IMG/VR virus record: IMGVR_UViG_3300044971_000413
Span: 1 to 46,739 of that record
From: a virus
Length of the DNA: 46,739 nt
Reading direction: 5' to 3' (one strand)
Part shown: positions 24,501 through 33,020 of the stretch, piece by piece
Position numbering within the stretch: the first letter of the stretch is position 1
Layout: each line of letters opens with the position of its first letter
Program-made: the position numbers and the translations under genes
Notes under the pieces: generated by a model
The model's database searches: none
The model's input: the letters and a program-made list of their open reading frames with translations, nothing else
Told to the model about the DNA's origin: nothing

Positions 24501-24882
24501 TCGTCAGCGTGGCTTCCAGAACAGACTGGCGGCAATGCAGCAGACTCAGGCTGGCGCTGCTGGCTTGGCGGGTCTAGGCTCTACGATGATGAACATCCCC
24601 GGTGTGGCGCAGCAGCTTGAACTGCAACGTCTGGCTGCGATGCAGCAGGCTGGTGGAGCGGTTGACGCTCGTACCCAGCAGGCAATGGATCTTGCATATC
24701 AAGACTTTATCAACCAGCAGAACTTCCCATATCAGCAGATGAACTTCTTGCAGGGTATTCTAGGTGGTGTCCCAACTGGTATGCAGGTAGAGGGAGTTCA
24801 GTTCCAGCGTCCTGCGGGTGGAGGCTTGAGTGGCCTTATCAGCGCTGGCGGCGGTCTCCTCATGAATCAGTTGAACAAATAG
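21562..24882 (+). CDS. Large internal virion protein with hendecad repeats, 1106 aa
   Basis: Three zones are visible. Residues 1-450 are low-complexity, Gly/Pro/Ser-rich, with GMSEGG, MAGGGS and YRKGGAIRKQLGGG motifs. Residues about 450-700 are mixed. Residues about 715-1000 form a very long helical region: 'DAVVEAQKREAARQAAMQKAG', 'GAFGGSRQAIQEGMAEEALQ', then Gln/Ala repeats with LANQQAG recurring every 33 residues. The C-terminus (AGGGLSGLISAGGGLLMNQ) is hydrophobic and glycine-rich. Long helical proteins here are expected to be stored in the head and form a trans-envelope conduit, as in T7 gp14-16; that role is inference. Confidence 0.75.
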   Translation: MADPIQTNVQSQDIPEYLRDYRSALLNAAFSSAFTEPYLRQQFTQGRFEQLFGGATPSATNQPPSGGGGTTPDNTRAEAESQEKQGIAAALRASGSRLPNLLGMVYDPKTRTYIPEAYREVVTRGMSEGGMVDDGVIEKILKEYQELRKNMPVGLTADNKSASTGFVTAPASTNPFNVTRGPSATSAYTTDTFFDPDLERFNRPPDITRGPTVNIGTDVTAPPASYTPPSYTQPSYTPPPRGGRTSGGGGTAIPGTGGIVGGGAGVGADGSQDYRIPVGSTAPLASIYSPGAAGTTQTPAGYNPNQYATDTQARGLASLLGGSVSSTNVGGPVSPPPQNLIELGGSDAFNAGLVQQQLRPGQTPSEMTASLNMLRADVARSGGNVSAIDRMIEENNRAYASGAKTSNVGMAGGGSLAQFDIGDDGKVKNYRKGGAIRKQLGGGFAPGAKPSTEKSPDVFKAMGGFNKSANVPAIGAGFSGPNIGGVGAASTPSMGGFQNLFAAANPNLASNSGIANIFNPPPVYGQQRIMQFGTTGNPLEFGQYAPGVGFKASDMTLNALRGAGNLPSVFTPEGQISAGTDFGKGVGSINYATDIAGDAATAGREFLERTMRSQDQDSYLMSLMPGIKEMGFKGPIKIDPLTAPKIGDPTGVTAAKLEDFQLDKPVGVSGESIDILGRLGGVNAAQVQGVPQVQQFQMGPAERVAADRTRVEAFGQPQAQQYMSPYMDAVVEAQKREAARQAAMQKAGRSASAVRAGAFGGSRQAIQEGMAEEALQRQIGDIEAVGRQKAFESAQSQFERDRAASLASQQANVQSALQAALANQQAGVTTGRENLGASLATQQLGTQTGLQAALANQQARQQAGLTEYGTTADILRGQSAQNLQAALANQQAGLTAGRENLAARLGTQQLAAQQALQAQLANQQAGLTAQQGNVQSALATQQLATQAGLEAAKASQSGDLSTWQMQLDAIKQASAEQEAARQRGFQNRLAAMQQTQAGAAGLAGLGSTMMNIPGVAQQLELQRLAAMQQAGGAVDARTQQAMDLAYQDFINQQNFPYQQMNFLQGILGGVPTGMQVEGVQFQRPAGGGLSGLISAGGGLLMNQLNK
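24022..24418 (+). repeat. Four 99-bp coding repeats (33-residue period)
   Basis: LANQQA codons begin at 24022, 24121, 24220 and 24319, exactly 99 bp apart. The 33-residue unit divides into three 11-residue blocks (for example LANQQAGLTAG / RENLAARLGTQ / QLAAQQALQAQ), which is the hendecad pattern of a nearly untwisted coiled coil. Confidence 0.85.
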
Positions 24883-24889
24883 GTAGAGC

Positions 24890-26188
24890 ATGAATCTCAT
24901 ACAAGCAGCAGATCTTCTAAAGAACCTTTCTGACCAGCAGCTAGTGCAGGCGAATCAGAACCCTACGGCTGTCCCTCCGTATCTGGTGCTTGCCGAGATG
25001 AAGCGCCGGGAACAGGTTCGTGCTGAATACGCAAAGTCTCAGGCTTCTCAGGCGCAGAACAAGTCTGTTGCTCAACAGACGGCAGAGAACCTGATGCAGC
25101 CTCAGCAGATGCAGATGCAGCAAGGGCAACCGCAGCAGGGACAGCCTCAGGGTATTATGCAGGCTGCTCCTCCTCAGGTTGCTGCAATGGCAGGAGGAGG
25201 TCATGTTGCTAGGTATGCAGAAGGACCTCCGATCCAGCAGTTCCGGGAAGGGGTAGATAGGCTCAATCAGGGGTTGCAGCAGTTAAGATCAACCCCGGCG
25301 AGAATGGCAGACACCTCTGGTCTAGGGATAGACCCTAGCCAGATCCGTGGTCAGTTTGCAGCTAAACCTTTTGAGGATTATCTCGCTCAGATCAGGCAGT
25401 TGCAGGGAGAGACCGACTACGGTTCTGCTGAGAATGTTGTGCGCCAGCAGATGGAGCAGGCTAAGGCTCGTCGCCCTAGGTTGGGGGATGCTTTGATTGC
25501 AGCAGGCGCTGCTATGGCATCCAACAGAGACAACCGCGTTGGCCTTGCCAGTCTCCTGGCACAAGGTATTGGTGTTGGATCTCAGGCTTACGATACTGCA
25601 AAGCGAGAACAACAGAAGGAATTAAATACTGCGATGCTGGCGCAGGTTGCTCTGGACAAGATGAAGCAGGACGAGCGCCAGAAGACAGGCGCTGCTGCCT
25701 TGCAACTCTCTCAGTTTGATCAGAGCAAATTGATCGAGGCGTATAAGGTTGCTCAGCAGAACCAGAGAACTCTCATCGAGGAACGCAATAAGGCTTTTCG
25801 CGAATCCGAGAAACGATTCTACGACTCGAAATTGAAAGAATCTGAGTTCCAAATGGAAGCCCTTAAAGGCGCTCTTGGGTTCCAGATGAATATGCAACGG
25901 CTTGGATCTGAAGAGAGACAGGCAGCAATGCGTGGTGATCGCGGGGATCAAACAAAGAATGCGCTTGCTGGTGTATCTAACCAGCAAAACGCAATCATTA
26001 AACAGATGGAAGCCACGCAGAAGCAACTAGAGATGATTCCTCCTGGCGCTAAAGAAAGAGATGCTCTCAACAAAAGGTACATGAACCTAGAGAAGAGCCT
26101 TGATACATACAACGATGTCGTGCTCCCCACCATTCTTCAGCAACTCAAGATCCCTGTGATCCCAAGAATCAGTTCTAACCAGAAGTAG
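24890..26188 (+). CDS. Internal virion-type protein, 432 aa
   Basis: The N-terminus (MNLIQAADLLKNLSDQQLVQANQNP...PPYLVLAEMKRREQVR) is a pattern common in phage ejection-operon proteins. A Gln/Met/Pro-rich linker (about 70-100) is followed by MAGGGHVARYAEG, the shared GG motif, and then by long helices from about 185 to 400 (ALIAAGAAMASNRDNRVGLASLLAQGIGVG, RTLIEERNKAFRESEKRFYDSKLKE-type). It lies 8 bp after the 1106-residue gene and just before the 1986-residue gene. No catalytic motif is seen. Confidence 0.75.
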   Translation: MNLIQAADLLKNLSDQQLVQANQNPTAVPPYLVLAEMKRREQVRAEYAKSQASQAQNKSVAQQTAENLMQPQQMQMQQGQPQQGQPQGIMQAAPPQVAAMAGGGHVARYAEGPPIQQFREGVDRLNQGLQQLRSTPARMADTSGLGIDPSQIRGQFAAKPFEDYLAQIRQLQGETDYGSAENVVRQQMEQAKARRPRLGDALIAAGAAMASNRDNRVGLASLLAQGIGVGSQAYDTAKREQQKELNTAMLAQVALDKMKQDERQKTGAAALQLSQFDQSKLIEAYKVAQQNQRTLIEERNKAFRESEKRFYDSKLKESEFQMEALKGALGFQMNMQRLGSEERQAAMRGDRGDQTKNALAGVSNQQNAIIKQMEATQKQLEMIPPGAKERDALNKRYMNLEKSLDTYNDVVLPTILQQLKIPVIPRISSNQK

Positions 26189-26213
26189 ACTATCATATCT
26201 ATCAGGTGACAGT

Positions 26214-29200
26214 ATGGCCGTAAAGCAAGTGTATGTAACGGGCTTCGGCCTTGTTGAAGTTCCCTCTGAATTGCAGGGGGATGAGTTGGTCAGGTATGCA
26301 AACGCAGAAGCCGATAGGCTTTCTACTGCTGCTCCGACTGCCCCTGCTCCCAGCCAGGAGAAGCCTTCTCCCGGCCTTCTCTCTCAAGCTGGTGCTTTCT
26401 TGGGAAGCATTCCTGAGGGTATCGCTCAAGGCGTTGGCACTACTGTGTCTGGTATCGGCGCTCTCACTACGATTGACGCTCTCAAGCAGGCAGGCGAGGG
26501 GATCTCTCAGTTTGGAACTGACATATCCAAGGAATTGCTTGACGAAGAACAGCGCCAAAGCATGGGTGGCGCTGGAGGTCGTCTTGTCGGCAACATCGCA
26601 ACCTACCTAGGTCCAGGTATCGTTGCGAAGGGGCTAGGCCTTGGCGGTCGTGGTGCACTCGCTCTTAGCTCTGCTCTTTCTGGTGTAGGGGGAGCCGGAG
26701 AGCAGTCTCAGAAGATAGCGGAAGCAAGAAGGGAAGGTAAAGATATCTCTGAGGCCCAAGAGTTTGGGCTATCTACTGCTGCTGGTGTAGGAACTGCTGC
26801 CCTAGAAGCGTTTCCTGTAGGCAAGTTCTTGAATCTTCCTGGTCTAAGAAATATTCCTCTTATTGGGAAGCTATTGGCTGAAGGGTTGGACCCTAAGGTA
26901 GTGAAAGAGATCGAGCAGAGGTTTGCAGGAACCGCTGGGAAGGATGCTCTTATTGCGGATGCCTTACTGGAAGCAGATGCTGCGCGTAGGGCAAGGATGG
27001 GATTGACTGGATACGCTGGCGCTGCCATTAAAGGTGGAGTAGTAGAAGCGCCAGTTGAGGGGGCGCAGAATACTCTTCAGAACTTCCTTGCTAATTACGG
27101 ATACAACCCTGAGCAACAGATAACAGAAGGCTTGAAAGAGTCTTTGATTGCGGGTGGCTTAGGAGGTAGCGCCATCCAAGGTGGCATCGAGATCTTCCAG
27201 GCTAAGCAGGCTAAGGCTGGATTGGAATCTGCTAGAGAAAGGGCTGTGCGTGAGAAGTCTGCCCCTCCGGCAACTCCCGAGACTGCGGCGCAGCCGACTT
27301 TATTTATAGATCCCTTGACAGGAAAGTCTCGCGTTGTAGATCGAAAGACTCCGAAAGAAAAAGAAACTCAAAAGATTGCAGAGTCTATCGTTCAGGGTGG
27401 AGAAGTTCCTTCTGGGGTTGCTGGCCTGTTACCTGAGGGTGGCCCCGTTATGCGGTTCGATACGGAGGTGGGGACTATCGAGGTCCCTTCTAGCTTTACC
27501 GCAGAAGATATCAATAAACGAATTGAAGAGATAAAGCAGGGAAGAAGAGAGCGTCAAGAGGCTGGCGAGGCGGCTGGCAAGTTATTCATCCAGAGTGATT
27601 TAGAGAAGCAGCAAGCTGGATTCCAGAAGCAGCTACCTCCTGGCGGGGACTTCACCCAGGTTGAGACCAAGACGGGTAGGGTCCTAATGCTTCCTGCTGG
27701 ATCCACTCAAGAACAGATCGACCAAGCCGATCAACAACTTCAAGAACTTGACGAACAGAACGAAAGATCTGCTGAGGCATCTCGTCGTCTTTACGAGAAG
27801 GCGCAAGAGGTAAAAGCGAAGAAAGACTTGAAGGACGCCAAGGCTTTCGCCAAGGCGAATCCTGATGTGGCGCAGAGCGTATTCTCCCAGATGGGTATTG
27901 AATCCCCTGAGAGCTTAGCGCCTACGGATATTCCTGCGCTTGTTGATCTCATGATGGAAGAGACGTACAAGCGCCAGGAAACACTCGCCTCTGCCAGCCA
28001 AAGGATTGAGTCCAACTTCAGTATCGCTTCTGATCTGGCGCGGACGGAGTTCAAGCTTCCTCTAGGGAAACTGACAGACACGCAGAAGATTGAGCTTGGA
28101 TCTCTTGTCGATACCCAGCTTGAGATCAACAAGAAAGAGTATGAAGACGCCGTAGAAGAGGCGGGTATTCGCACTGCGATGGGCTTAGAAGGCTCTAGCG
28201 TTGAGCCTCCAGACGTAAGGCAGAGACGTGCAGCGCAAAGAATTTATGCCAAGCCTTACGAGAAACTGAGCAAACCTGGGTTCTTCCCTTCTGCTGTTCC
28301 TTCTCTCTCTGAGCAGGAGATTGTCAACAAGGCAGTCAATGAAGGCGACATCAGTAGTCTCGATGTCACTCCAGAAGAGGTCCTAGAGCGGAAGCAGTTT
28401 GAAGGGATGCCCTTCACTACGACTCAGTACCGGGAAGTTCAAGATGTCTTGAAGGCAAACCCTGATACGCCGATCACTACTCCCCTTCTCAAGAAACAGT
28501 TTGAGCTTCCTACCTCTGATGCTCTCAAGATGATAGCTCTCATGCGGAAGCGTGGAGATCTTGTAGAGGTAGACGGGAAGAACTTCATCGAGCCTAAGGC
28601 TCCCGGCCCTCTCTATCAGTTGATAAAGACGGCTCCTCCTTCTGGAGACACGACATTTAATCTGGCGCAAGAGACGAAGACACAGAACGAGTTCGATGAG
28701 AAGATAGCTTCTCAGTACGCGCCGGATTTAGTAGAGGCGCTTAAGAAGCGCAAGATGGAAGACTTGTTCCTGTTAGGCATTACTAATGCTATTAGGAATG
28801 CTAAGGGTGATATTGTTCCAGCTAATGGACAATACCTTGACAGGGTTATCTATCTTGCTACTTCGCCTGACGGTAGCGTCCGCTCGAAAGAGGCCATGCT
28901 TGGCACCCTGGATCACGAGATTATCCACGGGATGAAGAAGTTGAATATGTTCTCCGATGCAGAATGGAGAATGCTGACGGATCGCTTCAAGGTTTCTTAT
29001 CTGGGGGACATGGAGGATGAATACCGGAAGCACTACAGCGGGAGGAAGGATCTCGAGAACCTCCTGAAGGAAGAAGCGATTGCGAAAGCAGCGGCTGATC
29101 TGGCTGTTAAAGATCCTCAGCGCTTGGACCCTGCTGCCAAGAGTCTAGTTAAGAAGGTTGAATCGTTCCTTGGGTTTGGTCGCACTGCTGCCCAGATGGG

Positions 29201-32174
29201 GTATGCTTCTGCCGAAGATGTCCTGTCTGCGATTAAGACTGGAGATATTGGCAAGAGAAGGTTTACTCCGTCTTACGAGACGAGCATGGGTAAAGAGGTC
29301 TCTGCGCCAAGAGAGATCCGGGTCGCGCCAGCGGGGAAAGTAGGAGAGTTTGTCCCGCCTAAGGCTCCAGAGCCTGAAGCGCCAAAAGGAAAGAAGCGGG
29401 GAGGCGCTAAGAAGACTAAGGCGGATTTGATGGTCCCTCAGGATGAGTCTGCGGAGTCGTTATATCAAACGGCTCAGCCTTCATCTACTCAGCCTCAAGC
29501 GCCACAGGTCACCCCTGGTGGAATTGTCAGAGCGTTTGCACCTCCCTCTAAAGAGGGGCTGGTTAACAAGATCTACGACTTCTTCTCTGTTGATCGCAAG
29601 GGTTCTTTCCGGCATAAGTTCTTAGATCGCTACGATCCTATTAAGGAATACGCGATCAAGGCTTATCAGCAGACGGGGGATTCCAAGTATCTTGCTGCTG
29701 CTTCTGGCGCATACCAAGGTCTTTTGTTCTCCGATAAAGCCCAAGATGTTGCGATGGCTGGCCTGCAATATGGAGGCTTCTCTTACGACGGCAGGATCTT
29801 CACGGCAGAAGAGAACCCTGAGAACTCTCCTATCCAGATCTTCAATAAGCTGGCATCCATGCCTGCTTCTCAGCCCGGATTTGAGAACAAACTGGAAGAG
29901 TTCTTCGAGGCTTCTTATGCTAAGAGGTACCTGGATCTCGCCGAAACTCAAGGTAAAGATCCTGGTGGCGTAATCGACATTGATGACGTTCGTCGTACCT
30001 GGGACACCTTCAAGGGTGACGCAGACATTGAAAGCGCCATGAATAGATTCAAGGCGTTCAATGACAACCTGATTGATGTCCTCGTTAAGAGCGACTTCAT
30101 TAGCCGCAAGATGGGAGAGTCCTGGAAGCAGGCTTACTACATCCCCTTCTATCGTCTGCCTACCGTCAAGACTCCCGATGGAGATGTTGAGACTGGTGAA
30201 GTAGACGCGCCTAAGGTTGGCACTAAAGCAACGAACCTAGCCGCCGCCAAGGCATTGTCCGGTCGGAACCTTCGCGTCAACGATGCGATGGAGAACATCA
30301 TCTACAACACCTACTTCATGATTGGCACTGCCATGAAGAACGTGGCAGCGAATAGGGTGGTAAGGGATGGCTTAACCGTTGGATACATGAAGGAGCTTCC
30401 CGTCAAGACGGATCCTCAGAATCCAAAGGTCAAGCGCCGGATGAAAGAAGATCCTGGCTCCAACGTGATCACTGTTCGGCAGAATGGCGAGAAGAAGTTC
30501 TATCAGGTCGATGACCCAATGGTCTACGATGCCGTCGCCAAAAGCACGATCCCTGTTCAAGATGCTCTGAAGATGATGGGATCGTTAACCAGCTTGCTTC
30601 GCAAGGGCGTTACCCTTGGCCCTGCTTTTATCCTTCGTAACCCTGTTCGGGATACCTTGCAGGTATGGATGCAGGGCGGGTTGGGGTCAAACCTTATCCC
30701 TCCTATCGGTGATTATAAGGATGGCATCATCTCTGTTATCCGTAATTCACCTGAGTTCCAACGCTTAAAGCAGGCAGGCGTTTCTGGCAGTGGTATACGC
30801 CAGGAGAACATCAAGAAGACCGCTGCTGCTATTCGAGAGAAGATCGGGATAGGGCAGCAGGACACGATGCAGAAGTTCTTAGGTCTTCTCGCCAAGCCCT
30901 TAGGCCTTCTAGAGAAGGCGTCTGAAGCGTCCGAAGGAATCAGCAGGGTCCAGGTATACAAGAACGCTTTGGAGAAGACTGGAGACGAGGCAGAGGCATT
31001 GTTCGCCGCGATGGAGACGATCAACTTTTCTCGGCGCGGTACATCTCGTGGCGCTCAGATCGCTGTTGCTTTGCTTCCGTTCTTCAATGCACGTCTTCAG
31101 GGCTTAGATGTCTTCTACCGGACGGTGAAGGGCGATCCCATGGTTCCTAAAGAACTGGCTCCTGATGGGGCTAGGACTGCGCGGATCCGCATGGCATACG
31201 TTGCTGGCTTGTCTATGGCGTATGCCGCTGCGATGGCCGGGACGAAGGCTTGGCAGAATGCAACTGACGAGGAGAGAGATAACAACATCTTTATTCCTGT
31301 CGATTGGATTGATGGGGTGAAGGAAGGAACTGTACTGAAGTTCCCCATCCCGCAAGAGTTCGGGTTGCTCACGAAGATGCTGCCTGAACGGTTGATGGCT
31401 TGGTATCTACAACAGGATGATGGCGCTGACGTAGTGAACGCTATTTCCAGATCGGTTATTGGTACTTTGAAATTCGATCTGATCCCCCAGGCCATTCGTC
31501 CTCTCTACGAGAACGCTGCCAACTTCGACATCTATACTCAGAAGCCTATCGAGAATGCATACCTGCAACGCCTGCTACCAGAGCAGCGCTATACCGAATA
31601 CACCTCGGAATTGTATAAGAAGATCGCGGAAGAGACTGGCCTGCCCCCGGTGAAGCTGGACCATCTCGTTCGTGGCTACACGGGGACGATAGGGGCCTTT
31701 ACTGCGGATGCTATCGGCATGACGATTGGGTATGGCAAGGGGACTGCTTCCCCTGAAAGGTTCAGTCTCTCTGAGCCTTACCTTCTGCCTGCCGTGGGAC
31801 AACTCTTTAAGAGCGCTAATGGCAGGAAGGCTGTTGAGAATCTTTATGAACTGGATGAGGCTGCGACCATGGCAGTCTCTACCCTTAGGGCAGTCTCTAA
31901 GGGGCAGAGAGAGATGTCCCCTGAGCAGCAAGAAGAACTTCGTTCTATGCTGTACACGGGCAAACAGATCGCTCCCGCATTGAAGCGCATAGAGAGATTG
32001 AACAAGATGAAGCGAACTGTCATGGCTTCTCCTGATCTGTCTGCACAAGAAAAAAGAGACCAACTCAACTCCATTCAGGAGGAGATGGTCTCTGTTTCCA
32101 GTCAGGTGAAAGACATTAAGAAGGAACTTCCTCTTCGCTTTCGAGTTGGTCTGTCTCGCTTGCTTGGTTTTTAA
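26214..32174 (+). CDS. Giant polyvalent internal protein, HExxH and LPD38-like regions
   Basis: At 1986 residues this is the largest gene. Three copies of a short 'G-x-(I/V)-x-(V/L)-P-x-x-(T/S)-x-x-(D/E)-I' unit occur near residues 8, 415 and 484 (GFGLVEVPSEL, VGTIEVPSSFTAEDI, TGRVLMLPAGSTQEQI). At residues 901-905 HEIIH, in 'LGTLDHEIIHGMKKLNMF', is a zincin-type HExxH site. From about 1461 the pattern 'GVTLGPAFILRNPVRDT', 'SRVQVYKNALEKTGDEAEAL' and 'INFSRRGTSRGAQIAVALLP' matches large polyvalent protein-associated domain LPD38. Such proteins are packaged and injected with DNA. The C-terminus is helical. The 3' end overlaps the leftward gene ending at 32116 by 59 bp. Confidence 0.82.
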   Translation: MAVKQVYVTGFGLVEVPSELQGDELVRYANAEADRLSTAAPTAPAPSQEKPSPGLLSQAGAFLGSIPEGIAQGVGTTVSGIGALTTIDALKQAGEGISQFGTDISKELLDEEQRQSMGGAGGRLVGNIATYLGPGIVAKGLGLGGRGALALSSALSGVGGAGEQSQKIAEARREGKDISEAQEFGLSTAAGVGTAALEAFPVGKFLNLPGLRNIPLIGKLLAEGLDPKVVKEIEQRFAGTAGKDALIADALLEADAARRARMGLTGYAGAAIKGGVVEAPVEGAQNTLQNFLANYGYNPEQQITEGLKESLIAGGLGGSAIQGGIEIFQAKQAKAGLESARERAVREKSAPPATPETAAQPTLFIDPLTGKSRVVDRKTPKEKETQKIAESIVQGGEVPSGVAGLLPEGGPVMRFDTEVGTIEVPSSFTAEDINKRIEEIKQGRRERQEAGEAAGKLFIQSDLEKQQAGFQKQLPPGGDFTQVETKTGRVLMLPAGSTQEQIDQADQQLQELDEQNERSAEASRRLYEKAQEVKAKKDLKDAKAFAKANPDVAQSVFSQMGIESPESLAPTDIPALVDLMMEETYKRQETLASASQRIESNFSIASDLARTEFKLPLGKLTDTQKIELGSLVDTQLEINKKEYEDAVEEAGIRTAMGLEGSSVEPPDVRQRRAAQRIYAKPYEKLSKPGFFPSAVPSLSEQEIVNKAVNEGDISSLDVTPEEVLERKQFEGMPFTTTQYREVQDVLKANPDTPITTPLLKKQFELPTSDALKMIALMRKRGDLVEVDGKNFIEPKAPGPLYQLIKTAPPSGDTTFNLAQETKTQNEFDEKIASQYAPDLVEALKKRKMEDLFLLGITNAIRNAKGDIVPANGQYLDRVIYLATSPDGSVRSKEAMLGTLDHEIIHGMKKLNMFSDAEWRMLTDRFKVSYLGDMEDEYRKHYSGRKDLENLLKEEAIAKAAADLAVKDPQRLDPAAKSLVKKVESFLGFGRTAAQMGYASAEDVLSAIKTGDIGKRRFTPSYETSMGKEVSAPREIRVAPAGKVGEFVPPKAPEPEAPKGKKRGGAKKTKADLMVPQDESAESLYQTAQPSSTQPQAPQVTPGGIVRAFAPPSKEGLVNKIYDFFSVDRKGSFRHKFLDRYDPIKEYAIKAYQQTGDSKYLAAASGAYQGLLFSDKAQDVAMAGLQYGGFSYDGRIFTAEENPENSPIQIFNKLASMPASQPGFENKLEEFFEASYAKRYLDLAETQGKDPGGVIDIDDVRRTWDTFKGDADIESAMNRFKAFNDNLIDVLVKSDFISRKMGESWKQAYYIPFYRLPTVKTPDGDVETGEVDAPKVGTKATNLAAAKALSGRNLRVNDAMENIIYNTYFMIGTAMKNVAANRVVRDGLTVGYMKELPVKTDPQNPKVKRRMKEDPGSNVITVRQNGEKKFYQVDDPMVYDAVAKSTIPVQDALKMMGSLTSLLRKGVTLGPAFILRNPVRDTLQVWMQGGLGSNLIPPIGDYKDGIISVIRNSPEFQRLKQAGVSGSGIRQENIKKTAAAIREKIGIGQQDTMQKFLGLLAKPLGLLEKASEASEGISRVQVYKNALEKTGDEAEALFAAMETINFSRRGTSRGAQIAVALLPFFNARLQGLDVFYRTVKGDPMVPKELAPDGARTARIRMAYVAGLSMAYAAAMAGTKAWQNATDEERDNNIFIPVDWIDGVKEGTVLKFPIPQEFGLLTKMLPERLMAWYLQQDDGADVVNAISRSVIGTLKFDLIPQAIRPLYENAANFDIYTQKPIENAYLQRLLPEQRYTEYTSELYKKIAEETGLPPVKLDHLVRGYTGTIGAFTADAIGMTIGYGKGTASPERFSLSEPYLLPAVGQLFKSANGRKAVENLYELDEAATMAVSTLRAVSKGQREMSPEQQEELRSMLYTGKQIAPALKRIERLNKMKRTVMASPDLSAQEKRDQLNSIQEEMVSVSSQVKDIKKELPLRFRVGLSRLLGF

Positions 32175-32673
32175 TTGGCTCCACGAGGATGACGACTTTC
32201 TTCCTGTCTGTCTTTACATAATCAATCGTTACGCTGCGAACGTATGGACCTGTCGTGTGTTCGATTACCCCTGCCCTGTGCAGGATCCTCAAACAGACTT
32301 CTAGGAACGCGCCCATATCAGGGATTCCATTTAGAGAGTAACTACAGATCCTGATATTTACGCTATGGAGAGGCAGGAACTTCAGCTTCTCTGCAAGGAT
32401 ATCGGCGATCTCGTAGATTGCTCTATTGGCATCCTTTTTTATGACGAGATCCCCCGCTTCGTTCTTCCTCCTAAGGCTATCAGGCATTCCTTGGTGCGTT
32501 ATCGTCACCCTGATAATGTCTTTCCTTCTGGGTAGTTCCTTCTCCTCATCCTCTTTACTTTTTAGGTTGAGGTCTTTCCCGCTGACTGAGATTTCTTCGG
32601 TGTCGTTAAGAGGATTAGGCTTTCCCATTTGCCATCCCACGGGATATCTTCCCCTTTGCTGTCGTACTGCCAT
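32116..32673 (-). CDS. Hypothetical protein, 185 aa (possible degenerate RusA-like)
   Basis: ATG 32673 has a strong AGGAG 7 nt upstream; an alternative start lies at 32628. The C-terminal half 'SVNIRICSYSLNGIPDMGAF', 'LEVCLRILHRAGVIEHTTGP', 'YVRSVTIDYVKTDRKKVVIL' recalls RusA resolvases (hydrophobic helix, then GVI, then a K-x-x-K strand), but the catalytic Asp set is not evident. Its first 112 bp overlap the endolysin gene in another frame, and its end overlaps the giant rightward gene antisense. The function is uncertain. Confidence 0.65.
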   Translation of the reverse strand: MAVRQQRGRYPVGWQMGKPNPLNDTEEISVSGKDLNLKSKEDEEKELPRRKDIIRVTITHQGMPDSLRRKNEAGDLVIKKDANRAIYEIADILAEKLKFLPLHSVNIRICSYSLNGIPDMGAFLEVCLRILHRAGVIEHTTGPYVRSVTIDYVKTDRKKVVILVEPIKNQASETDQLESEEEVPS

Positions 32674-33020
32674 CGTGTTCTCCTATCTCGAATATCGCAG
32701 TGTATGAAGTTCCCTCTAGGGGGAACCCCTACACCGTTGAATAGTCCTGACTTCTCTACTTCCTCGTAGAGTTCTTTCATGGATAGCTTGGGGCTGTACC
32801 AATCTACGGCCAGCCCCAGGACGTGTTGCCCTACCTTACCTTTCTTCGCTCGTTCCACGGGATGATTCGGGCAACGGTACGCAGAAGTGACAATCAGAGG
32901 GGTGTCGATCTGGCGTCTGAACTCATTCATCGTATCAAGCATTCTTTTATTCATGCCTAATCTGCCGCAGTGCCGACAGGCGATTTCCGCCATTGAAAAG
33001 TAGGTAGTTTGACTAGACAT
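32562..33020 (-). CDS. Peptidase M15-family endolysin
   Basis: A 152-residue protein with the zinc-binding layout of M15_3 peptidases: 'PLIVTSAYRCPNHP', 'GKVGQHVLGLAVDWYSP' (H66, D73) and 'GNFIHCDIRD' (H107). These enzymes cut peptide cross-links in peptidoglycan and act as phage endolysins at the end of infection. There is no signal peptide, so release would need a holin; candidates are the membrane proteins at 33621 and 41586. A CRHC pair near the N-terminus might bind metal. It ends within the neighbouring 185-aa gene. Confidence 0.88.
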   Translation of the reverse strand: MSSQTTYFSMAEIACRHCGRLGMNKRMLDTMNEFRRQIDTPLIVTSAYRCPNHPVERAKKGKVGQHVLGLAVDWYSPKLSMKELYEEVEKSGLFNGVGVPPRGNFIHCDIRDRRTRWQYDSKGEDIPWDGKWESLILLTTPKKSQSAGKTST

